Of a stretch of 42,656 bases of DNA, positions 1 to 6,088 are shown piece after piece. This DNA is from Prevotella sp. GTDB taxonomy: Bacteria > Bacteroidota > Bacteroidia > Bacteroidales > Bacteroidaceae. A program made the position numbers and the translations under genes. The stretch spans positions 1-42,656 of the forward strand of contig JAFTGB010000025.1 in assembly GCA_017458125.1 (NCBI GenBank), written 5' to 3'. The notes under the pieces were generated by a model. That model saw only the letters and a program-made list of their open reading frames with translations. It made no database searches and was not told the origin of the DNA. Each line of letters opens with the position of its first letter. Position 1 is the stretch's first letter.

Positions 1-1
1 A

Positions 2-211
2 ACGAACCATGTCAATGGTAACAACAACTACATTGGCAATGTCTCTCTCAGCAACAACCTCCTTATCGAGAATGACTCTCTTCGCAAAGAGGTCGAAAGC
101 CTGAAAGAGACCCTAAAGGCTAAAGACGAAGCCCTAAAGGCGAAGGACGATTTGATACAAGCAAAGACCGACCTCATCGAGGCATTAAAGGCCCAGTCTT
201 CCTCAAAATAA
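2..211 (+). CDS. C-terminal part of a coiled-coil protein, possibly an XRE-type regulator (5' end outside window)
   Basis: An open frame runs in from the left edge to a TAA at 209-211, giving about 69 residues. It begins with an Asn/Gly-rich stretch (VNGNNNYIGNVSLSNN) and continues as a heptad-like coiled coil rich in Lys, Glu, Asp and Leu with repeated LKAKDEALKAKDD units. This architecture, an Asn-rich linker followed by a charged coiled coil, is what I associate with the C-termini of Bacteroidales helix-turn-helix regulators. The DNA-binding part would lie outside the window, so the function is inferred only. It could equally be another coiled-coil tail. Codon use is less A+T-rich than in the next gene. 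Confidence 0.5.
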   Translation, partial: TNHVNGNNNYIGNVSLSNNLLIENDSLRKEVESLKETLKAKDEALKAKDDLIQAKTDLIEALKAQSSSK

Positions 212-226
212 TGAGCAAACAATCAA

Positions 227-787
227 ATGTTATTTCCTCATATGAAAAGTAAACAGCAAGTTTTCTTCTCAACAAGATCGGATCTTATCAAAATGATGTC
301 TATTGTTGAAAAAAGAATTCCAATAGAATATGTTTTGATGGGAACTTTTGAAAGTGAAGTAATAAAAAGAGAAAACACTATTTCAAAATTCTCGCAACTC
401 GGTTATACGAGATATAGAAACTGGATATCATTGGATAATAGATATATGGTTGTTCCATTAAATGAGAATGTAAAATGTAGAACCGTGGTGCAGAGGAATG
501 GCTTATGCCATTACATAATAGATCTTTCATCTAATCCTACAGGCGTTGAACTAAGCACAGGAGGAATATATGAAAATGCTGAAAATGTCCTAATTGCTGG
601 TCGTATTGCTGTTTTCACGGATTTTTCAAGAAACGCGATACAAAACTACAACGAGATATTGAAAGCTATGAAAGAGTGTTTTATTAAAAAAAATGTTTAT
701 GTATCTCAAGAGGCAATGTTATTATTAAACAGAGGATGGCGGTTAACATATAACTATAATGCGTCATGTGAAAATGATTTAAAATGA
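227..787 (+). CDS. Hypothetical protein, A+T-rich, in accessory region
   Basis: A 186-residue open frame; an in-frame Met five codons in (position 242, MKSKQQ) is an equally good start. I do not recognise the family. No signal peptide or membrane segment is visible. The protein is basic at the N-terminus, mixed alpha/beta in appearance, and ends with a segment around EAMLLLNRGWRLT. The gene is clearly A+T-rich compared with the core genes after position 4900, which suits horizontal acquisition. It lies between a coiled-coil protein tail and a chain of toxin-tail/immunity modules, so a role as an immunity or cargo protein is possible but unproven. Confidence 0.55.
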   Translation: MLFPHMKSKQQVFFSTRSDLIKMMSIVEKRIPIEYVLMGTFESEVIKRENTISKFSQLGYTRYRNWISLDNRYMVVPLNENVKCRTVVQRNGLCHYIIDLSSNPTGVELSTGGIYENAENVLIAGRIAVFTDFSRNAIQNYNEILKAMKECFIKKNVYVSQEAMLLLNRGWRLTYNYNASCENDLK

Positions 788-816
788 ATAATTGGAATTT
801 AGCAGAATAAACATAA

Positions 817-984
817 AGTATATTCAGCGAATTAAAACATCAGAAAGGTTCAAATACAAAGCCAGTAAAGCATTCAAGTGATAAGGGGCAGAAAACTCAT
901 TATCATTCTACTCGAGATGGCGAAAAGATGCATGGTGGAAAAAATGTACACTATGTTGACCGTTCAACTAAGGGAAACAAAAAA
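817..984 (+). pseudogene. Severed C-terminal tail of a polymorphic (RHS/CDI-type) toxin
   Basis: After a stop at 814-816 a frame opens without a convincing start codon and encodes a basic, His-rich segment (KHQKGSNTKPVKH, then QKTHYHSTRDGEK and GGKNVHYVD). The composition and the lack of an N-terminus fit the last about 50 residues of a secreted nuclease-like toxin domain. It reads without a stop into the following gene, whose own ATG is at 985. That the fragment is a toxin tail is inferred from the composition, the immunity-like gene that follows, and the RHS fragment at 1983-2117. Precise toxin family not recognised. Confidence 0.45.
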
Positions 985-1350
985 ATGAGAACTAAGAAAA
1001 AATTCAAAAAACTCTGGATTGCCTCTGTTGATATAGAGGCAGCTCCCGGTTATGAATTTAACGATCTAATTGATTGCAGCGAATGTAATGAAACTTTACC
1101 AGCTTATAATGGAGCATGGGCTAATGTTATATTGCAATCCGAGACAATCAAAGAAGCACTCAATCTTATTGAGCAAGGTTTGAATGAAAAGAACTTCATC
1201 GTTAAGTTTATTGATAAAATAGAGAATTTATATTTTCTTGTAGAGGATAATGATGTCAATATTGACATCATTAAAGAGGCAGAATGGCTTTATTCATCAA
1301 AATTTCGTTTTATGATAAGCGATAAACTTTGGCCGTATCTGAACGATTGA
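985..1350 (+). CDS. Probable orphan immunity protein (unknown family)
   Basis: The proposed start is the ATG at 985 (MRTKKKFKK), giving 121 residues. An upstream in-frame ATG at 928 would add 19 residues that belong to the toxin-tail fragment. The protein is small, acidic after its basic start, and without signal peptide or membrane segment. It contains two close cysteines (IDCSECNE). Size, acidity and position directly after a toxin C-terminus fit an immunity protein that neutralises a cytoplasmic toxin domain. No family is recognised, so the role comes from context only. Confidence 0.5.
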   Translation: MRTKKKFKKLWIASVDIEAAPGYEFNDLIDCSECNETLPAYNGAWANVILQSETIKEALNLIEQGLNEKNFIVKFIDKIENLYFLVEDNDVNIDIIKEAEWLYSSKFRFMISDKLWPYLND

Positions 1351-1515
1351 ACGGGGCATAGTTTACAAACTTTAAGAGAGAAGATTGATTCAGAAGCATT
1401 TAGTGGAGAAACCTTAAAAGCTGCGGAATCGTTATATAAAGAAGTGCAAAGCAGGAAAAGTGCTTTGGGCGATATTCTAAATCAAGCGCGTAAAAATGCA
1501 GAAAAACTTGAATAA
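1351..1515 (+). pseudogene. Second severed toxin C-terminus
   Basis: Immediately after the stop at 1348-1350 the same frame continues open to a TAA at 1513-1515. It encodes about 54 residues with a helical, charged pattern (GHSLQTLREKIDSEAF, then AAESLYKEVQSRKS). There is no start codon, so this is a 3' fragment. Its end overlaps the start of the CdiI-like gene at 1496 by 20 bp in a different frame, the overlap expected for a toxin and its translationally coupled immunity gene. I read it as the surviving tail of the toxin for which the next gene is the antidote. Confidence 0.5.
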
Positions 1516-1912
1516 GACAATTTCTCAATTACTTCATCATGAGTGGGTGGGTCCTACTCCCACTCATGATGATTCCTTCATCCAGCAAAATTTGTATCGA
1601 TTATACCATACTATTGTTGCTGATCTTGACATTGAAGATGTAAGATTTCTTATCAATCAAGAAATCTTGCTCGATGATATGATGCCTATTGCTTTGGGAT
1701 ATCTCAGAATGAATATTCTTGCAGAAGGAGATTTTTATGAAGGAGATTTGCTGAATGCAGTATTAAGTGTTAGTAATATTTTCTGGGAGAACCATTTGGA
1801 ATTAAAAATGTCATTAAAAAACATTATTAACGAGAATCTCGGCGTTATTGAATCATCTGACATTCCAAGAAAAGTTATTAGAAATACCGAAAACTTTTTG
1901 TTTGATTCGTAA
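1496..1912 (+). CDS. Contact-dependent growth inhibition immunity protein, CdiI-like
   Basis: 138 residues, start ATG overlapping the preceding toxin tail. The pattern matches what I know of the CdiI immunity family: an N-terminal leucine-rich start, a conserved tryptophan with Gly-Pro (HEWVGPTPT), then a stretch around residues 40-90 with IEDVRFLINQEI, a Leu/Pro-Ile-Ala-Leu segment, and the signature LAEGDFYEGDLLNAVL followed by a Trp (IFWENH). Members bind and block the toxin domain delivered by a neighbouring cell. No full toxin gene is present here, only the last about 54 codons of one, so the gene is an orphan immunity determinant that may protect against kin carrying the complete toxin. 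Confidence 0.75.
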   Translation: MQKNLNKTISQLLHHEWVGPTPTHDDSFIQQNLYRLYHTIVADLDIEDVRFLINQEILLDDMMPIALGYLRMNILAEGDFYEGDLLNAVLSVSNIFWENHLELKMSLKNIINENLGVIESSDIPRKVIRNTENFLFDS

Positions 1913-1982
1913 TGCCATGATTATAATCTGTCAATTGATGGCATATCATATATATTGTTGAAAAAACGGAAGTCTTATATAA

Positions 1983-2117
1983 GTGAATATCAGACGCTTG
2001 ATGAACGATGGGCATAACGAGACCAGCACGGACGAGCGCAAATTGCGCTGGGACGAGGAGAACCGCCTGCTTGCAGTGGACGACAACGGCTTCGTGACGA
2101 ACTACTGGTATGATGCA
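1983..2117 (+). pseudogene. RHS-repeat protein fragment
   Basis: The frame encodes DERKLRWDEENRLLAVDDNG followed by NYWYDA, the hallmark of Bacteroidales RHS/YD repeats (W-D-E-E-N-R-L-L ... Y-W-Y-D-A). Homology stops abruptly after YWYDA at about 2117, where the frame turns into unrelated sequence ending at a stop at 2175-2177. The base composition of this piece is G+C-rich, unlike the flanking immunity genes, which is usual for RHS cores against their swapped tips. It is a remnant of the toxin shell that once carried C-terminal toxin cassettes such as those at 817-1515. Confidence 0.75.
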
Positions 2118-2377
2118 ATATTGATTATCCCCACCACCAAAGTTATAGGCATAGTCTGTGAATCTTTCCCTGTATGATAAGGAACTCTGCAAACTTAATG
2201 ATGATTTTGCTTGTCTTGATTTGCAGCACTAAGGTAAGTGAAAAATCTGACATGACAAAATCCTGAGCCGCTCGGCTCTGCCGCTTGCCCCAGCAAGAAC
2301 TTTTTGTTGCTCAGGAACTTATAAATAATGTTAAACTAAAGTACTGCGGATTTTAGGGCTTAGATAAAACTTAGATT
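2118..2377. other. Non-coding spacer with a small folded element
   Basis: No convincing gene. At 2261-2316 the sequence can fold: TCCTGAG at 2261-2267 pairs with CTCAGGA at 2310-2316, and the interior contains a GAGCC/GGCTC hairpin and an AGCAA/TTGCT pairing. This gives a three-way folded shape of 56 nt. It is not a tRNA. Function unknown; it could be a recombination scar between cassettes. Confidence 0.3.
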
Positions 2378-3045
2378 ATGAGCGCTATACTAAAAAAAAT
2401 TGATTTTCTTGAAGACTTGGTTTTAGAGGACACAAGGCATCCTATTGTCATGTATTTCTCAAAAAGCGAAAGTGATAATGAATTATATCCTTTTAGAACA
2501 ACTTTAGAAAAGCAGTATTGCACTAATGAAGAACAAGCCAATGGAATTTTGGATGTTGAAGTTGAGAATGTATTATTTGATGCAAACAAACAAGTTGGTC
2601 AGAAATTTGATATAAACCTATATAAATTTAAAGTTTCAGAACTTACCGATGGTTTATTTGTTGCTTTAACGCCTTATAATTCTGATTGGAAAATTTATAA
2701 TTATAAACGGGCTTCTTTTATGTCTAGGGAAGATATGTACCTGACGCTAAAATGTAGAATTTGTTTAGAAGGGCTTATGGGAGATATTTTTGGCATTACT
2801 AGTTATGGAAAAGAAAAAAGGATAGATCAAACATTGATTTTTGAAGATTCGTATGATTACATAATTTCTCCTGAACAAAGTTTACGTTATAGAGTTTTGG
2901 GTGAGCATCCTTGGGTAAATAGATTGAAAGAGAAAATTAAAGAAAACGATAGAATATATTCTATCCGTTATAAGGATAAAATAAAAATAAAAACGATATC
3001 TTAATACAATTATTAGTAGTTGTATCTTCTACCCAAAATCCGCAG
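2344..3045. repeat. Short inverted repeat flanking the 2378-3004 gene
   Basis: CTGCGGATTTT at 2344-2354 is the exact reverse complement of AAAATCCGCAG at 3035-3045. The two copies sit 23 bp before the start codon and 30 bp after the stop codon of the enclosed gene. An 11-bp match could be chance, but the symmetric placement suggests cassette boundaries. Confidence 0.35.
2378..3004 (+). CDS. Hypothetical protein, A+T-rich, possible immunity or cargo gene
   Basis: 208 residues, start ATG at 2378. Cytoplasmic by appearance: no signal peptide or membrane segment. It begins MSAILKKIDFLEDLVLEDTR and ends in a Lys-rich tail (RYKDKIKIK). I do not recognise the family. The gene is strongly A+T-rich, like the other small genes of this region, and it is framed by an 11-bp inverted repeat (2344-2354 and 3035-3045). 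Its place next to the RHS remnant and the immunity-like genes makes another immunity gene the natural guess, but nothing in the protein itself proves this. Confidence 0.55.
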   Translation: MSAILKKIDFLEDLVLEDTRHPIVMYFSKSESDNELYPFRTTLEKQYCTNEEQANGILDVEVENVLFDANKQVGQKFDINLYKFKVSELTDGLFVALTPYNSDWKIYNYKRASFMSREDMYLTLKCRICLEGLMGDIFGITSYGKEKRIDQTLIFEDSYDYIISPEQSLRYRVLGEHPWVNRLKEKIKENDRIYSIRYKDKIKIKTIS

Positions 3046-3202
3046 AAGTTTTTTAATGCGTAATATTGGGACATGAACCCAATGGATTGCCCTCATGACC
3101 ACAGCAAGTAATAATGTTTTACAAGACGTCGCACTTGGGCGCACAATTCCCCTTTCCCCAAAATCGCTTTGGCGGCTTGAATGTCCCACGAAGGTGTTTT
3201 TC

Positions 3203-3358
3203 CTATCCGTAAGCCCAGATGAGGTCGTATGGCTTGCCAGAGTAGACGTTGAGTACATTTTGCCTTGCAGTCCTAATCCACTTGGCCGGCACGGCGACGA
3301 ATCGGAACAGGAAGCTCTTGACCCTGTCCGTGGCCTTGATTCCAAAGAGAACAGCCAT
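3203..3358 (-). pseudogene. C-terminal remnant of a DDE transposase (IS4/IS1380-like)
   Basis: On the minus strand a 51-codon frame ends at a stop at 3203-3205. It encodes VKSFLFRFVAVPAKWIRTAR and then QNVLNVYSGKPYDLIW. The phenylalanine-rich strand followed by PAKWIRTARQ-VLN-Y is what I know from the end of DDE transposases common in Bacteroides. Everything upstream of this tail has been replaced by the REP-type element whose left repeat begins at 3358, so the gene is dead. Which IS family it belongs to is uncertain. Confidence 0.6.
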
Positions 3359-4285
3359 AGATCAGGGGACGGTTCTCTGATTTGTTATAAAACACTAAAG
3401 GTTTACGAAGTATGCTGACATATTACAATAATTATGTACCTTTGGTGCAACTTAAAACAATTAATATGCCCAGACAAGCACGCAAGACAAGTGGCACAGG
3501 TATTTACCACGTAATGCTGCGTGGCATTAACCGCCAAGACATCTTTGAGGATGATGAGGACTACATGAAGTTTCTGCAAAGTCTCCATCAGTTGGTCGAA
3601 TGCTATGACGAGCGCGGCTACAGGGTACCGTCATTGTGCCATTTCTACGCCTATTGCCTAATGCCAAACCATGTTCATTTGCTAATTCAGGAAAAGACAG
3701 TAGCCATTGGCGAGATAGTTAAGCGTATCACCATATCGTACGCATACCATTTCAACAAGAAGTATCAGCGCAACGGTCATTTGTTCCAAGACCGATTCCG
3801 AAGTGAGCCGGTGGACGACATCGGCTATTTCAAGACGCTGTTGTGCTATATCCATCAGAACCCTGTTCATGCTGGGTTATCCGTAAACGTTGGCGAGTAC
3901 CCATGGAGCAGTTGGCATGAGTTCGAGAAAAGAGGAGCGGTTATGGATAGACTGTGTGATACGGATGTTGTATTGCGTCGGATTCCCTGGGAGGAACTTT
4001 GGGATTTTGTCCTTGAGCCAACAGATGACGATGGAGGTATCTTGGAAATGGACGATGAACCTCCCCGCTCCATATCAGATGCAGGAATAAAGAATTTATT
4101 GGGATTACAATATGGCATCGTTAATGCAATGGATGTCCAGAACTTAGAAAAGAATCAACGAAACAAAATCATAAAAGAGTTATGCGACCAAGGAGCAGGA
4201 TTCAGACAACTGGCCCGAATAACGGGCATCAGTTACGGGATAATTCAAAGAGTAGCAACAGATCAGAGAACCGTCCCCTGATCTA
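3358..4285 (+). mobile_element. REP-associated tyrosine transposase element with terminal inverted repeats
   Basis: A 24-bp perfect inverted repeat bounds the element: TAGATCAGGGGACGGTTCTC plus TGAT at 3358-3381, mirrored at 4262-4285. It extends to 29 bp with one mismatch (3358-3386 and 4257-4285). The right copy overlaps the last codons and stop of the transposase gene, so the conserved repeat itself encodes the C-terminal RTVP. Such GGGGACGGTTCT ends are typical of RAYT/TnpA-REP units. The element lies between a transposase remnant and a phoH remnant, so its arrival or a later deletion joined unrelated sequences. Confidence 0.8.
3466..4281 (+). CDS. REP-associated tyrosine transposase (Y1/HUH, RAYT)
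   Basis: 271 residues from the ATG at 3466 (MPRQARKTSGTGIYHVMLRG); an ATG at 3412 would add 18 unlikely residues. The family hallmarks are all present: the MLRGINRQDIFEDDEDYMKF start, the HUH metal-binding motif PNHVHLL with His69 and His71, the NGHLFQDRFRS segment, and the catalytic tyrosine region CYIHQNP with Tyr128. The enzyme nicks and joins single-stranded DNA at REP-like hairpins through a phosphotyrosine link. The C-terminal half (residues about 230-265) has a helix-turn-helix-like region (FRQLARITGISYGIIQRV) absent from short RAYTs. A TACCTTTG box lies at 3437-3444. All key residues are intact. Confidence 0.88.
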   Translation: MPRQARKTSGTGIYHVMLRGINRQDIFEDDEDYMKFLQSLHQLVECYDERGYRVPSLCHFYAYCLMPNHVHLLIQEKTVAIGEIVKRITISYAYHFNKKYQRNGHLFQDRFRSEPVDDIGYFKTLLCYIHQNPVHAGLSVNVGEYPWSSWHEFEKRGAVMDRLCDTDVVLRRIPWEELWDFVLEPTDDDGGILEMDDEPPRSISDAGIKNLLGLQYGIVNAMDVQNLEKNQRNKIIKELCDQGAGFRQLARITGISYGIIQRVATDQRTVP

Positions 4286-4439
4286 CTGACATTGTCGCGC
4301 GCCACGATGCGCAGTTTCGGGTACAGTGCCCGCAGCATCTGGAGGTGCTGATTACCAATTGCCGTAGAACACCACGGGGTCTATGTCCTCTAATACGATA
4401 TGCTTCTCTATTACGATTACTTTCCTAATATGCCGCAAA
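4286..4439 (-). pseudogene. phoH: phoH N-terminal remnant (frameshifted)
   Basis: On the minus strand, reading from 4439, the frame gives KVIVIEKHIVLEDIDPVVFY, then Gly-Asn-Trp-stop; one base over it continues as NQHLQMLRALYPKLRIVARD. Together this is the start of PhoH-like ATPases (IVLEDIDPV-FYGVNN-x-HLQ-LRALYPKLRIVARGNV). The gene is broken three ways: the expected start codon is ATT (4437-4439), there is a frameshift with a stop near 4350-4362, and the sequence ends exactly at the boundary of the REP-type element (4285). A TACCTTTG promoter box precedes it (minus strand, near 4440-4447). The ATPase domain is absent from the window; a complete copy may exist elsewhere. Confidence 0.7.
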
Positions 4440-4530
4440 GGTACGATATTTTTTTATACTTCCAAACGATAGGGGCTAAATTTGCGCGAAAACGCTGTTC
4501 ATTACGGACGAAATGTAACACCCGATGCCG

Positions 4531-4567
4531 CGAGCCGTAATCTCCGAGGCAGCGAGATTACGGCTCG
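4531..4567. repeat. Perfect 14-bp-stem hairpin
   Basis: CGAGCCGTAATCTC (4531-4544) and GAGATTACGGCTCG (4554-4567) are exact reverse complements around a 9-nt loop (CGAGGCAGC). There is no following T-run, so it is not a standard terminator. It lies in the gene-free stretch 4440-4916. Confidence 0.85.
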
Positions 4568-4593
4568 TCTATGGCGGGCTGTCTTTACGGAGT

Positions 4594-4757
4594 GTAACAT
4601 TGTAACTTTGTAACAATGTAACATTAAGGATTTTCCATTTTCGTCCCGCTATGCTATCAGAATATATAATAATTATAATTATTATATATTTATAATCATA
4701 GTACGCTGCATGTCGGCATGTGCTTAATGTTACAATGTTACATTGTTACATTGTTAC
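4594..4757. repeat. Long nested inverted repeat with a 30-bp perfect palindrome at its centre
   Basis: The outer arms at 4594-4628 and 4723-4757 match in 31 of 35 positions when one is reverse-complemented. They are built from GTAACATTGTAAC-like units. Between them, 4661-4690 is a perfect A/T-only palindrome of 30 bp. I see no gene in 4440-4916 apart from the phoH promoter remnant and the promoter of the next gene. Such a structure could be a replication-related site, a site for a dimeric DNA-binding protein, or a non-autonomous mobile element; the sequence does not decide. Confidence 0.8.
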
Positions 4758-4843
4758 AATGCGACGATTAAGCGAGTCTCCCAGTCTGGGCTGCAAGCCG
4801 CTATGTGGCGTTTGCGAAAATGGGCGGAATTCGCGCCTGAAAA

Positions 4844-4875
4844 TTTGGCGGTCTCGAAAAATAGCCGTAACTTTG
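4844..4875 (+). promoter_or_regulatory. Bacteroidota-type promoter of the RluA gene
   Basis: TTTG at 4844-4847 and TAACTTTG at 4868-4875 with 20 nt between them fit the Bacteroidota -33/-7 consensus. The ATG at 4917 follows 41 nt after the -7 box. Confidence 0.7.
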
Positions 4876-4916
4876 TGGCAAAATTAAGAGGCAAGAGGTA
4901 AGTCAATGAAAGCAAT

Positions 4917-5810
4917 ATGAGATATAATACGAATGCACAGGGCGATTACGAACATTTGACGGTCAGTGAGGAACAGCCGCTGCTGGAGTTCCTGCTGGCG
5001 AACGTACACCAGACGCGCACCAAGATTAAGCAGACCCTGCAGGGGCAGGGCATCAGGGTGAACGGCAAGACGGTGACGCAGTTTGACTACCCGCTGAAGC
5101 CGGGCATGAAGGTGGCCGTCTCGAAGACGAAGCGCAACCAGCAGCCCTTCCGCTCGCGCTACGTGAAGATAGTGTACGAGGACCGCTGGCTGATAGTGGT
5201 TGAGAAGCAGCCGGGCATCCTCTCGATGGCGGCAGGCCACTCCACGCTGAACGTGAAGCAGGTGCTGGACGACTACTTCAAGAAAAGCCGTCAGAACTGC
5301 ACGGCGCATGTGGTGCACCGTCTGGACAGGGACACGTCAGGGCTGATGGTGTATGCCAAAGACATGGACACCGAGCAGGCACTGGAGCACAACTGGCACG
5401 AGATAGTGTACGACCGCCGCTACGTGGCAGTGCTGTCTGGCGAGATGGAGCAGGACGAGGGTACGATACGGAACTGGCTGAAGGACAACAAGGCCTACGT
5501 GACCTATAGCAGTCCTGTAGATAACGGTGGGAAACTGGCTGTCACTCACTTTTTTACGCTTGACCGCACCACGGAGCATTCGCTGGTGGAGTTCAAGTTG
5601 GAGACGGGGCGTAAGAACCAGATTCGCGTGCATGCTGCCGACATGGGCCATCCTGTTTGCGGCGACACCAAGTACGGCAATGGCGACGACCCGCTGCATC
5701 GGCTTTGCCTGCATGCCTTCCTGCTGTGTTTCTATCATCCCATTACGCGCCAGCCCATGGAGTTTGAGACGCCCATCCCTGCCATGTTCAGGCACTTGTT
5801 TAAGGGTTGA
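4917..5810 (+). CDS. RluA-family 23S rRNA/tRNA pseudouridine synthase
   Basis: 297 residues. An S4-type RNA-binding domain occupies about residues 15-75 (LLEFLLANV ... IRVNGKTV), followed by the catalytic domain. The active-site motif HRLDRDTSG is present, with His134 and the catalytic Asp137, followed by the usual GLMVYAK. The later motifs also occur: KLAVTHFF, LETGRKNQIRVH and the Gly-His-Pro-Val-Cys-Gly-Asp-Thr-Lys-Tyr-Gly motif. The enzyme isomerises uridine to pseudouridine in structured RNA. Which uridine is modified (RluC-, RluD- or another type) cannot be read from sequence alone. It has its own promoter and is followed after 74 bp by a tiny membrane-protein gene. Confidence 0.9.
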   Translation: MRYNTNAQGDYEHLTVSEEQPLLEFLLANVHQTRTKIKQTLQGQGIRVNGKTVTQFDYPLKPGMKVAVSKTKRNQQPFRSRYVKIVYEDRWLIVVEKQPGILSMAAGHSTLNVKQVLDDYFKKSRQNCTAHVVHRLDRDTSGLMVYAKDMDTEQALEHNWHEIVYDRRYVAVLSGEMEQDEGTIRNWLKDNKAYVTYSSPVDNGGKLAVTHFFTLDRTTEHSLVEFKLETGRKNQIRVHAADMGHPVCGDTKYGNGDDPLHRLCLHAFLLCFYHPITRQPMEFETPIPAMFRHLFKG

Positions 5811-5884
5811 AAGTTCTTTGACCTGAAGGTCTAAGCGAGCAGAGCTCGTGGGAGAGTTGACAGTTGACAATTAAATATATAGAA

Positions 5885-6034
5885 ATGGAAAACTTAACCT
5901 CTTATCTGGCCATTCTGGCCTTGATTATCATCGGATTCGTAGTGGTGAAGAAGGTGGCCTCGTGCCTCATCAAGAGCATTGTCACCATCGTGCTCATAGC
6001 GGCAGGCATCGCCATCTACTACTATTACCTGTAG
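5885..6034 (+). CDS. 49-residue membrane protein
   Basis: A short frame from ATG 5885 to TAG 6032-6034 gives MENLTSYLAILALIIIGFVV, then VKKVASCLIKSIVTIVLIAA, and ends GIAIYYYYL. There are two hydrophobic segments (about residues 6-21 and 31-48) joined by a short basic, Cys-containing loop (KKVASCLIKS), consistent with a helical hairpin in the inner membrane. The spacing and codon use look like a real gene. I do not recognise a family. It lies 74 bp downstream of the pseudouridine synthase and may be co-transcribed with it. Confidence 0.7.
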   Translation: MENLTSYLAILALIIIGFVVVKKVASCLIKSIVTIVLIAAGIAIYYYYL

Positions 6035-6088
6035 TGCCGATAAAAATAACTGGGACAAAATTATTTATGTTCAGTAAAAAAATAATGC

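Noticed and set aside
1878-2192. Minus-strand 104-codon frame opposite the RHS fragment
   Set aside because: It overlaps the recognisable RHS repeat on the other strand and the end of the CdiI-like gene; composition is not convincing.
2261-2316. tRNA-like gene considered because of the 7-bp outer stem
   Set aside because: Only 56 nt, no anticodon arm or T-arm consensus, no CCA end.
3095-3418. Plus-strand 107-codon frame
   Set aside because: It lies opposite the transposase remnant, whose minus-strand translation is recognisable; the plus frame has no family resemblance and crosses the element's inverted repeat.
4594-4757. CRISPR array considered for the repeated GTAACATTGTAAC words
   Set aside because: The repeats are inverted and contiguous, without regular unique spacers, and no cas genes are present.
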